A model generated the notes under the pieces. That model did no database searches, was not told the DNA's origin, and was given only the letters and a program-made list of their open reading frames with translations. The position numbers were made by a program, and so were the translations under genes. From contig NZ_LAYY01000101.1 in the NCBI RefSeq assembly GCF_000986785.1, positions 228,252 through 292,251 of the forward strand: 64,000 bases of DNA. The letters are read 5' to 3'. Source of the stretch: Mesobacillus campisalis. GTDB lineage: Bacteria > Bacillota > Bacilli > Bacillales > Cytobacillaceae. Of the stretch, positions 27,774-35,262 are shown piece by piece (position 1 is the stretch's first letter; every line of letters starts with the position of its first letter).

Positions 27774-28226
27774 TTGAAAAGATTGAGTGCTTTAATTGTA
27801 ACCGGGTTACTGACCATAGGGCTTGCTTCTGGATGCAGTTCAGGGGCTGAAACCCAGGAGCTTGTTCTTGAAACCAAACATGCCGCTATGCCGGATTATG
27901 TTCTGAACTCGTCCCCGATTGTCCAGGAGACTTATTTAATGGCAGCTAATTATCCCGAGGTCCTTGCTTCTGTTCCTTGTTACTGTAATTGTAATGCAAG
28001 CGCCGGCCATATGAATAATCTTGATTGCTTTGTTAAGGACATGGGGCCGGATCATGCTGTGAACGAATGGGATCCCCATGGCATAGCCTGAGACATTTGT
28101 GTAGATATCGCCCGGGAGGCGGTAGAAATGGAACAGGATGGAAAAGACATTAAGGAAATTTACCGGTTAATCACGAAAAAGTACGAGAAGTATGGAAATC
28201 CGACACCAACATCCGCTCCACAATAG
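27774..28226 (+). CDS. PCYCGC-type lipoprotein, candidate selenoprotein (in-frame UGA at 28089)
   Basis: From TTG 27774 the frame encodes a signal peptide with lipobox LASGC (Cys21), then VPCYCNCNASAGHMNNLDCF, characteristic of the PCYCGC-motif family. At 28089-28091 an in-frame TGA follows DPHGIA. The same frame then continues DICVDIAREAVEMEQ to a TAG at 28224, giving 150 residues if the UGA is read as Sec106. I recall family members having a Cys at this position, so this would be U-x-x-C (Sec106, Cys109). A SECIS-like hairpin follows. Alternatives: a nonsense mutation, a sequencing error, or two pieces with restart at ATG 28128. GTG 27765 is another possible start. Confidence 0.72.
28094..28130 (+). 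promoter_or_regulatory. Candidate bacterial SECIS element
   Basis: ATCGCC (28107-28112) pairs with GGCGGT (28118-28123), extended by T28106-A28124, around the 5-nt loop CGGGA. CATTT (28094-28098) and AAATG (28126-28130) can form a lower helix. The apical loop begins 21 nt after the UGA and has G in its second position, in line with bacterial SECIS rules as I recall them. GGGAGGCGG inside it also resembles an SD for ATG 28128, a competing explanation. Confidence 0.55.
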
Positions 28227-28235
28227 GAGGGAAAA

Positions 28236-28979
28236 ATGCGGAAAATAATATTTTGGCTGTCTGCAGCAGGGATTATTTTGGCAGTTGCAGTAACAGCTTT
28301 TATTTCTCAAATGCCTAGCAAGGAAGAAAAGGTTTATATCCAGCAGGGCGAAAAGCTGTATAACCAGCTTTGCCTTGCCTGCCATGGCGAAAATGGCAAG
28401 GGCGAGGGTACGCTGGCCGGTACCGCTCTCAATAATCAGAATTACCTCAGCATCTATACCAATGAAGATCTTTCAAAGCATATTGAAGATGGCAGGCCGG
28501 AGGCGATGATGCCGGAGTATGGATCGATCCTGGAAAAGGAGCAAATTGGCCAGCTGGTTTCCTACATTAGGAGCTGGCAAACAAAGCCTGTGGAAATGGA
28601 GGCTCTGACAGCATTCGATGGCGATCCGTTAAACGGGGGAAAACTCTTTAACCTATATTGTGCCAATTGTCATGGCTTGACAGGCAGCGGGTTGAAAGGA
28701 ACAGCTACAGCTATCACCCATCCCAACCGATTGGAGCAGACAACAGATGAACAAATGTGGCTGTCAGCGGCCTATGGCCGGGAAAATACGCGGATGGGCC
28801 CGTCCCTCAAGGGACTGGAGGGTGTAAGGCAGCTGGAAGAGCAGCAAATCACCGATATTATCAGCTATATTCGCCAGGACTTAGTAAAAAATTATGACCC
28901 TCGGGAATCACAGCTTCATCCCTCTGAAAATGCAGAATCAAACACACCAGATGAAAAAGAGCCTTCCACAAATCAATGA
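28236..28979 (+). CDS. Membrane-anchored dihaem cytochrome c
   Basis: A 247-residue protein with an uncleaved N-terminal anchor (about residues 4-24) and two class I cytochrome c domains. Haem sites are CLACH (Cys46, Cys49, His50) and CANCH (Cys142, Cys145, His146). Candidate Met ligands are in EAMMPEYG and RMGPSLKG. A Glu/Ser-rich tail follows. GGAGG lies about 7 nt before ATG 28236, 9 bp after the UGA-containing gene, so the two should be co-transcribed. The electron partner is not shown. Confidence 0.9.
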   Translation: MRKIIFWLSAAGIILAVAVTAFISQMPSKEEKVYIQQGEKLYNQLCLACHGENGKGEGTLAGTALNNQNYLSIYTNEDLSKHIEDGRPEAMMPEYGSILEKEQIGQLVSYIRSWQTKPVEMEALTAFDGDPLNGGKLFNLYCANCHGLTGSGLKGTATAITHPNRLEQTTDEQMWLSAAYGRENTRMGPSLKGLEGVRQLEEQQITDIISYIRQDLVKNYDPRESQLHPSENAESNTPDEKEPSTNQ

Positions 28980-29001
28980 TGGAAGGCTATTTCTTATTTT
29001 T
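28960..29001 (+). terminator. Terminator overlapping the cytochrome c stop
   Basis: AGCCTTCCA (28960-28968) pairs with TGGAAGGCT (28980-28988), then a T-rich run. The stop codon lies in the loop. Confidence 0.85.
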
Positions 29002-29013
29002 GGGAATGACGGC

Positions 29014-29076
29014 TCAATGAGGCCGCTCCACTTCTCCCGTCCACTCGTTCATCCCGCCGCTCATGTCGTAAATACA
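29014..29076 (-). pseudogene. Remnant of a rhodanese C-terminus
   Basis: Twenty codons on the minus strand read IYDMSGGMNEWTGEVERPH then stop, resembling the conserved end of single-domain rhodaneses (YxLxGGMxxWxGE). Upstream the frame closes at once (TAG) and there is no start. It lies in the 303-bp gap 28980-29282, which otherwise holds the terminator and leader of the next gene. Likely a decayed or partly deleted gene. Confidence 0.5.
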
Positions 29077-29282
29077 CTATTAAGAACATGATTATAGTGT
29101 TAAAACTCATCCGAAGGAATTGGTGAATACTTTTTGTGGATTTTTTGACAGAATCCTAAAGTTTTTTGCGGGGTAACAAAATGTTCAAATCTCCCTGAGC
29201 GTTTTCCCCCAAAGCCTACTATAGTTAAAATTAGCAAGACATTAAATGTGATAGAAACGACCCGAAATAAAGGAGGATCTGC

Positions 29283-30326
29283 ATGTTAAAAAAATGGCTG
29301 TCGATCATCATGGCCTTTTTCATTTCCGCATCTTTTGTTCTAAACAGCGCACAGGCACAAGAACGCTTTGTAGCCGAGAATTTTCCTTATAAGGAAATGA
29401 CCATTCAGGTTATGCCGGAATTCGATTACCCCGAGAATTGGAAGGGAGACAAACCAAGCCTGCTTAGTGCCTTTTACGGAACAATAACAAATGAGAGCGG
29501 GCAGGATTTTAAAGGTGAACTGGAATTCCCGGTCCCTGCAGAAGATGGGAATTTCAGCGTGTATCTTGTTGCCGAGTTCCCTGCAGAGGATAAGCCGGAA
29601 ATCCAGCGTCCGCACAAGGTGGATAAAGAAAAGGGGGTGCTGACATGGCAGCCTGCCGAGGGCATAAAAAAGGGGCAAAGCTATCAGTTTGTCATTGAAT
29701 ATTATTCAAGTCCGTTCATGGTGTCCGGAGCAGAGAAAGAGTTTGAATTCAGCTACAATCCTCCCGCAGGAATTGACCAGTTGAACATCATCGTTTTCAC
29801 CCCCGTCAAGGCGGAAGCTTTCAAGCTTAATCAGCAGGCGGATAATATATCCAAGAGTGATTATGGCCAAGAACTCCATTATTTCCAGTATTCGAATGTC
29901 AAGAAGGACAAGCCTGTTTCCTATACGGCATCCTACATAAAAGATGGCCACGAATCAACGCTTTCCCTGATCAGCAAGCAAAACCCTCCAAATGATGAAA
30001 ACCATAACGGATCGAGTGAAGGGGAGCCGGAGCTTCGAAACAGTTCAGGGACGCCTGGAACCTCTCCAATCATCGGAACGGCCGGGGCTATAATTATCGG
30101 AATATCCGTCATCATTGCCGGGGCCTTCATCTATTACGGCCTTATGGGCAAGGCACCGAACACTAATGCGCAAAATAACCGCAGCAAAACTCCTGCCAGA
30201 AAAGCAAGTTATGTTGCTCCTAAAGCCAGGGACATTGCCGAAGAGAAGAAACAACTGCGGAACAAGCTTTTGACAGGAAAAATAGATGAAAAAACATATG
30301 AAGAAAAAATGAGAAAACTAATTTAA
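29283..30326 (+). CDS. Exported beta-rich protein with C-terminal membrane anchor, ccm cluster
   Basis: A 347-residue protein I do not recognise as a named family. It has a signal peptide (about 1-25, ending SAQAQE), a beta-type extracytoplasmic domain (about 30-225), a Ser/Gly/Pro-rich linker, one membrane helix (about 262-287) and a cytoplasmic basic and coiled tail with KQLRNKLLTGKIDEKTYEEKMRKLI, similar to SHOCT-like motifs. AAAGGAGG precedes the ATG. Its place directly before ccmE suggests a role in cytochrome maturation, perhaps presenting apocytochrome; this is inference. The gene at 33706 has the same layout. Confidence 0.7.
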   Translation: MLKKWLSIIMAFFISASFVLNSAQAQERFVAENFPYKEMTIQVMPEFDYPENWKGDKPSLLSAFYGTITNESGQDFKGELEFPVPAEDGNFSVYLVAEFPAEDKPEIQRPHKVDKEKGVLTWQPAEGIKKGQSYQFVIEYYSSPFMVSGAEKEFEFSYNPPAGIDQLNIIVFTPVKAEAFKLNQQADNISKSDYGQELHYFQYSNVKKDKPVSYTASYIKDGHESTLSLISKQNPPNDENHNGSSEGEPELRNSSGTPGTSPIIGTAGAIIIGISVIIAGAFIYYGLMGKAPNTNAQNNRSKTPARKASYVAPKARDIAEEKKQLRNKLLTGKIDEKTYEEKMRKLI

Positions 30327-30339
30327 AGGAGTGAGAGGA

Positions 30340-30798
30340 ATGAAAAAGAACACTCTTGTCATGATTGGAGGATTTGCAATCGCCGGGGCCATTCTATTAT
30401 TGCTTCTTGCGGCAACCCCGGCATCCAGCGGAGTGGAACTGAAATTGAAGGAGCTAGTTGAGAATGGCGAGAAGTACAGAGAGAACTATATTACAGTTGA
30501 AGGCTTGCTTATCGAGGAGTCGATCAAATGGAACGCGGATGAAATTCTTCTGGAATTTGAAGTTCAGGACGAGGAAGGAAACAGGTTGAGGGTATCCCAC
30601 CAAGGAGTAAGGCCGGACAATTTCTCTGAGGGTGTCATTGCGATTCTTCAAGGCTTCATTCAAGAAGATGGGACGTTTGAGGCTGAAACGGTAAAAACAA
30701 GATGTCCTTCGAAATATGAAGGCGAAGATATGGAAAATTATGACCCTGAATTCCATAAAGACAAACTAGACAAGTCCCCGGAAGAGGGAACTGATTAG
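30340..30798 (+). CDS. ccmE: Haem chaperone CcmE, Cys-type (CxxxY) variant
   Basis: A 152-residue protein with an N-terminal anchor and an OB-fold domain (YITVEGLLIEESIKW, EFEVQDEEGNRLRVSHQG, GVIAILQGFIQEDGTFEAE). CcmE carries haem from CcmC to the lyase CcmF in System I. Classical CcmE binds haem through His in H-x-x-x-Y; here the motif is TRCPSKYEG, with Cys122 and Tyr126. Cys variants are known from archaea and some anaerobes. ATG 30340 follows AAAGGAGTGAGAGGA. It starts the run ccmE-ccmF-ccmH. Confidence 0.88.
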   Translation: MKKNTLVMIGGFAIAGAILLLLLAATPASSGVELKLKELVENGEKYRENYITVEGLLIEESIKWNADEILLEFEVQDEEGNRLRVSHQGVRPDNFSEGVIAILQGFIQEDGTFEAETVKTRCPSKYEGEDMENYDPEFHKDKLDKSPEEGTD

Positions 30799-30818
30799 AC
30801 TAGAAGAAGGTGGACAAT

Positions 30819-32801
30819 ATGTATTTACTGGGTAACGCAGCAATCTATTTGGGGCTGGCCATGGCTGTTTATTCCCTGGTCATTCTTATGGCAGGCATTA
30901 AAACCAAGCAGCAGCGGCTTGTCAACAGCGGAAAAGGCGGGGTGCTGGCTGTCTTTATTTGTACAGCAGTGGCAGCGGCTGTATTGCTCTATCTTTTGGG
31001 AACCTCCCAATTTGTCTATGAATATGTCAATAATTACACGAGCAGCGAACTGCCAATGGGGTATAAGCTGGCTGCTTTATGGGCGGGTAATTCAGGCTCC
31101 CTGTTATTATGGACATTCTTTTTAACCATGTATACCGCCATGATTGCCTACTCCAGAAAAATGAAAGGCAATCCCATGGTTCCCTATATTTCTGCCATCT
31201 TGCTTGTCAATACGATTTTCTTTTACATTGTGCTTGGCTTTGTAGCCCAGCCTTTCACCATGCTTGATTATGTGCCTGCTGAAGGAAGGGGCCTGAATCC
31301 GATGCTTCAGAACCCGGGCATGATTGTTCATCCTGTCACGCTTTACCTTGGGTATGTTGGTTTGGCTGTGCCGTTTGCTTTTGCCATGGCTGCCTTGATC
31401 CTGAAAAATATGGACGACTTCTGGATTAAGATGACCAGACGGTGGACCATCATCGCGTGGCTTTTCCTGACGCTTGGCAATATCCTGGGCGGACAATGGG
31501 CTTATGTAGAGCTGGGCTGGGGAGGATACTGGGCATGGGACCCGGTTGAAAATGCATCCTTTATGCCATGGCTGACCGCAACTGCCTTCCTTCATTCCGT
31601 CATGATCCAGGAACGAAAAAATATGCTGAAGGTTTGGAACATCTCGTTAATCATCCTGTCGTACGCTTTGACCTTATTCGGAACCTTCCTTGTGCGGAGC
31701 GGAGTACTCACCTCTGTACATGCTTTCGCTGATTCAAACCTTGGTATGTACTTCCTGATATTCATGGGCATTGCTGTTGTTGGAGCCCTTTATGTATTAA
31801 TGAGCCGATACCATCTTTTAAAAAGAAGTGCAGGGGAATTCACATCATTTGTCTCAAAAGAGAGCAGCTTCTTAATCAATAACCTGCTTCTTGTCGGTTC
31901 AGCCTTTGCTGTCTTTTGGGGCACAATCTTCCCGCTTGTATCCGAGGCCGTCCGCGGCACGAAGGTTACGGTCGGGATCCCTTTCTTCAACACCGTACAG
32001 GCACCGATCCTCCTTGGAATGATGTTTGTAATGGCCGTGTGCCCGCTGCTTGCTTGGCAGCGCTCATCGGCAAAGAATTTGAAAAAGAACTTCCTGCTGC
32101 CTTCCATCCTGAGTCTTGCCGGCATGACGTTGATGGTTACGCTGGGAATTCAAAAAGCATGGGCGGTAATCGGGTATGGAGTCATCATTTTCCTGTTCAT
32201 CACGCATTATTTCGAGTTTTACAGAGGAGTAAAAGCCAGGAGAAAGATGACAAAGGAAAGGATCCCTACTGCGCTCTATAAGCTGATGACAAAAAACAGG
32301 CGGCGCTATGGCGGCTATATTGTCCATATTGGGATTGCGTTTATCGCCATGGGCATTATTGGCTCACAAAATTACGATGTTGAAACAATGAAGACGTTAA
32401 AGCCTGGAGAGTCTGTTGACATCGAGGATTACCGAATCACATACGAACGCCTTGACCAGCGGTCGGAAGGGATAAACGATATTGTGTATGCGGATTTGAC
32501 CGTTTTTAAGAATGGGGAAAGGCTGGGAGTCTTCCAGCCGGAAAAAATATTCTACGGCAACTGGGATCAGCCTTCTTCCGAAGTTGCTCTGCAAACTTCC
32601 ATTGCAGAGGATTTGTACATGGTGTTAAGCACTTGGGAAGAGAATGGAACGGCTACTTTCATCATTAAGATAAACCCAATGATCAGCTGGCTCTGGATTG
32701 GCTCCGTCATGGTCGTAATCGGTTCTCTGTTTGCCATCTGGAATGGAAGGTACCAGAATATCACGCCAAAATACACTGGTGTAATGAAAGAGGTGGCATA
32801 A
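30819..32801 (+). CDS. ccmF: Cytochrome c haem lyase subunit CcmF
   Basis: A 660-residue polytopic protein with over ten membrane helices. The tryptophan-rich WWD haem-handling loop is GWGGYWAWDPVENASFMPWL (about 235-254). The four conserved histidines are visible in MIVHPVTLYLG, TAFLHSVM, GVLTSVHAF and GGYIVHIGIA. It attaches haem from CcmE to CxxCH sites together with CcmH. AAGGTGG precedes ATG 30819. Most Bacillus use ResB/ResC (System II), so a CcmF here is notable. Confidence 0.93.
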   Translation: MYLLGNAAIYLGLAMAVYSLVILMAGIKTKQQRLVNSGKGGVLAVFICTAVAAAVLLYLLGTSQFVYEYVNNYTSSELPMGYKLAALWAGNSGSLLLWTFFLTMYTAMIAYSRKMKGNPMVPYISAILLVNTIFFYIVLGFVAQPFTMLDYVPAEGRGLNPMLQNPGMIVHPVTLYLGYVGLAVPFAFAMAALILKNMDDFWIKMTRRWTIIAWLFLTLGNILGGQWAYVELGWGGYWAWDPVENASFMPWLTATAFLHSVMIQERKNMLKVWNISLIILSYALTLFGTFLVRSGVLTSVHAFADSNLGMYFLIFMGIAVVGALYVLMSRYHLLKRSAGEFTSFVSKESSFLINNLLLVGSAFAVFWGTIFPLVSEAVRGTKVTVGIPFFNTVQAPILLGMMFVMAVCPLLAWQRSSAKNLKKNFLLPSILSLAGMTLMVTLGIQKAWAVIGYGVIIFLFITHYFEFYRGVKARRKMTKERIPTALYKLMTKNRRRYGGYIVHIGIAFIAMGIIGSQNYDVETMKTLKPGESVDIEDYRITYERLDQRSEGINDIVYADLTVFKNGERLGVFQPEKIFYGNWDQPSSEVALQTSIAEDLYMVLSTWEENGTATFIIKINPMISWLWIGSVMVVIGSLFAIWNGRYQNITPKYTGVMKEVA

Positions 32802-32802
32802 A

Positions 32803-33318
32803 GTGAAGAGGAAACTTGCATTCTGTTTCCTGCTCCTGCTGTTCGGACTGCAATCCTTCCTGCTGCAAACACATGCAACGGAGACCAATAATGAAAACGA
32901 CTACAAGTCTCCGGAGTTCAAGGCCGTTGCTTCCCAGTTCATGTGCACCTGCGGCTGCGGTCAGGACCATTATGCCTGTGATATGGCTGGCTGTGCAAAC
33001 ACGGACGCTTTTAAGGCGGATTTGATCTCGATGATGAAAAAAGGAATGGATAAGGATGAGATACGTGAGTATTACGTCGGGATGCTGGGGGAGGAAATTC
33101 TTACGGCTCCGGAAAAGAAGGGTTTCAGCTTGACTGCCTGGGTGCTTCCATTTGCCGCCATTGGCGGTGCAGGAACAGGGATATTCCTTCTTCTCCGCAG
33201 ATGGGTGAGCGGCAGGGGTAAAGAAAGCACCCCGGAGGAAGTCCTGGCGATAGAGGATGAAGTGGAGGAGGAAATTCTTTCTTCCATCATTGATGAAGAA
33301 CGCAAAAAGTACCTTTAG
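32803..33318 (+). CDS. ccmH: Cytochrome c biogenesis protein CcmH-like, Cys-rich
   Basis: A 171-residue protein with signal peptide (about 1-26), a CcmH N-terminal-type helical domain and a C-terminal membrane helix (about 110-128) with an acidic cytoplasmic tail. The usual LRCxxC motif is replaced by FMCTCGCGQDHYACDMAGC, with cysteines at 48, 50, 52, 59 and 64. CcmH normally reduces or holds apocytochrome thiols for CcmF. GTG 32803 starts 1 nt after the ccmF stop. Confidence 0.85.
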   Translation: MKRKLAFCFLLLLFGLQSFLLQTHATETNNENDYKSPEFKAVASQFMCTCGCGQDHYACDMAGCANTDAFKADLISMMKKGMDKDEIREYYVGMLGEEILTAPEKKGFSLTAWVLPFAAIGGAGTGIFLLLRRWVSGRGKESTPEEVLAIEDEVEEEILSSIIDEERKKYL

Positions 33319-33331
33319 GATGTGAACAAAA

Positions 33332-33709
33332 ATGCCAGAGATTACAATTATCTCGATGGTTCTAACGGCAGCTCTTGTGCTTGTCTCGCTATTTCTGACG
33401 GCGTACCCCTATTTTACCTGGGATGCCTATGTAACCAAGCAATCCAACCCAATAAACGAGAACCACTCAAAGGAGGAATTGTTGACTACCTTAAACGAAC
33501 TGGAATTTGATCATAAAATGGGGAAGCTGTCAGATACTGATTATTTTCATTTGAAAAAACAATATGAAATCCAGGTTGGCAAGATAATCAGAGCAAATGA
33601 GCAAAAAGCCTCCCATGAACATGATAACAGCCTGCTGGAGGAAGTGGAACGGGAAATAGAGGAAACCATTAGGAAACACAAACTGACCAAGCGAGACGGA
33701 ATGAAATGA
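33332..33709 (+). CDS. Small membrane protein with helical tail, CcmI-like
   Basis: A 125-residue protein with one N-terminal membrane helix (ITIISMVLTAALVLVSLFLTAYPYF) and a charged helical domain. The segment LLTTLNELEFDHKMGKLSDTDYFHLKKQYE resembles the short N-terminal helical motif that follows the first helix in CcmI proteins. That likeness and the position after ccmH suggest an assembly role; the family is not certain. The stop overlaps the next start (ATGA). Confidence 0.65.
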   Translation: MPEITIISMVLTAALVLVSLFLTAYPYFTWDAYVTKQSNPINENHSKEELLTTLNELEFDHKMGKLSDTDYFHLKKQYEIQVGKIIRANEQKASHEHDNSLLEEVEREIEETIRKHKLTKRDGMK

Positions 33710-34707
33710 AAAGAATTGCCATTCTGTTTCTATCTCTCATGTTTATACCCTTGATACAGGCTGAAGCCATTGCAGAGCCGATTCGGGTTGATATGCATTA
33801 TCTTGTTGTCGACCCTATGGAAGACGGAAACATCCTTGTTAAGCACATGGTCACCTATTCCAATATTGGCAGTGAGGTATACAAAGGTGCAGGAGAAGAA
33901 GGTGTTTTGACAATTCCGCTTCCTCCGGGAGCCATAAACCTGCAGGTACAGGAAGATGGTCCAGGGGTAATCAAGAGCAATAACTCTTTTTCTACTTCCA
34001 AGCCGATCCAGCCAAACGAATCACAAGTCCTTTCCTACAGCTATGAAATTCCAGCGGGCGTCCCTGTGGTGCTGCAGCCGGACTATTCCCTCGAAGCCAT
34101 GCAGATTCTTATTGCGGAAGGCGATGGCAGTTTAAAGTTTGCACATGCAGGCATAGGCGCCCCACAGACGATGCAAATAGACGGCACTTCCTACTGGCTC
34201 TACAATGTGGCTAATAATGAGGCGGGCAAGGAAATCAAGTTTTCATATTCGAAAGATGATGTTCAGCCTGCTGCTGCTTCAACAGAGGCTCCCCAGAATG
34301 CCCACCCTTCGAAGGAGTCTGGGCAAACCGGCAGCACTGTCACGAAAACATCTCCCGAGTTCCATAACCCGGGGCATATCAGAATGTGGGATCAGTCCCC
34401 ATTGAAAAGGTTTGACCCCCATATCCTTATGATTGTCTTCGGAGTCATTGCTATTGCAGGAATGGGCTATTATTCGTATTTTAGGTGGAAGAGGCAGCTT
34501 GAAGGAAAAAAACTTGGTGAAGACCGTTATGAATCCGAGTTCCGGCAGCTTCTGGCCAGACAGAATGCGATTATGGACAGGATTGCGGAGCTTGGGGAAA
34601 ACCATTCCCACGGGAAAATAGGCGCCGGGGAATACCAGGCGAAACTTGCGGCCTACAAGGATCACTTAATTACTGTGAAGCAAAATCTCCGTCAATTTGT
34701 GGAGTAG
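33706..34707 (+). CDS. Exported beta-rich protein with C-terminal membrane anchor
   Basis: A 333-residue protein with signal peptide (about 1-21, ending EAIAEP), a beta-rich outer domain (about 25-190), a Ser/Thr/Pro linker, one membrane helix (about 245-265) and a cytoplasmic coiled tail (FRQLLARQNAIMDRIAELGE...AGEYQAKLAAYKDHLI). The layout matches the protein at 29283, though the sequences differ clearly. I do not recognise the family. Translationally coupled to the CcmI-like gene, so most likely part of the same machinery. Confidence 0.7.
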   Translation: MKRIAILFLSLMFIPLIQAEAIAEPIRVDMHYLVVDPMEDGNILVKHMVTYSNIGSEVYKGAGEEGVLTIPLPPGAINLQVQEDGPGVIKSNNSFSTSKPIQPNESQVLSYSYEIPAGVPVVLQPDYSLEAMQILIAEGDGSLKFAHAGIGAPQTMQIDGTSYWLYNVANNEAGKEIKFSYSKDDVQPAAASTEAPQNAHPSKESGQTGSTVTKTSPEFHNPGHIRMWDQSPLKRFDPHILMIVFGVIAIAGMGYYSYFRWKRQLEGKKLGEDRYESEFRQLLARQNAIMDRIAELGENHSHGKIGAGEYQAKLAAYKDHLITVKQNLRQFVE

Positions 34708-34718
34708 GGAGGCAGACG

Positions 34719-35222
34719 ATGAAGAATAAATTAGCCAGAATACTGGTTCTGCTCATGATTATCAGTGCCTTTGCCTATTTTGCAATAAACCTTGATAAAG
34801 GAAATAGCGCTTCCGGGCTTGGCAAAAAAGCGCCCGACTTCCAGCTTGAGGATATGGAAGGGGAGAGGAGAAGCCTATCCGAGTTCAAAGGGAAGGTCGT
34901 AGTGCTCAATTTTTTCGCCACCTGGTGCGGCCCTTGCGTGGATGAGGCTCCTGAACTGGAGAAGTTCGAACAGGAATACGGGCAAGAGATCCAGCTTCTA
35001 ATCATCGATTTGGGCGAGACAAGGGACCGGGTAAAGAAATTTACTGATACGCACCAAACCACCTCTACCTATCTATTTGATTACAAGATGGATGTCAAAG
35101 ACCAGTTTGCGGTAACTGGCCAGCCGGAAACCTTCGTAATCGACAAAGATGGTGTGATTCGGGAACATTATAAAGGACCCATAACGAAAGAGGGGTTATT
35201 TGATTTGGTAAAAGAATATTGA
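34719..35222 (+). CDS. Thioredoxin-like membrane-anchored protein, CcmG/ResA type
   Basis: A 167-residue TlpA-like protein with N-terminal anchor (about 6-24) and a thioredoxin fold outside the membrane. The active site is FFATWCGPCVDEAPEL, and the cis-Pro region is AVTGQPETFVIDKDG. Such proteins reduce the disulfide in apocytochrome CxxCH sites before haem is added. GGGAGGC precedes ATG 34719, and it closes the ccm cluster with a terminator. Confidence 0.88.
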   Translation: MKNKLARILVLLMIISAFAYFAINLDKGNSASGLGKKAPDFQLEDMEGERRSLSEFKGKVVVLNFFATWCGPCVDEAPELEKFEQEYGQEIQLLIIDLGETRDRVKKFTDTHQTTSTYLFDYKMDVKDQFAVTGQPETFVIDKDGVIREHYKGPITKEGLFDLVKEY

Positions 35223-35228
35223 TGAGGA

Positions 35229-35262
35229 AAGGCCCGGGGTTCATGTTCCGGGCCTTGTTTGT
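35229..35262. terminator. Terminator after the ccm cluster
   Basis: AAGGCCCGG/CCGGGCCTT hairpin followed by T-rich DNA; overlaps the end of the convergent SIMPL gene. Confidence 0.85.

Noticed and set aside
27765-28091. A complete 108-residue lipoprotein ending at the TGA
   Set aside because: Not excluded, but the same frame goes on with family-like sequence and a SECIS-like hairpin, so readthrough is the better reading.
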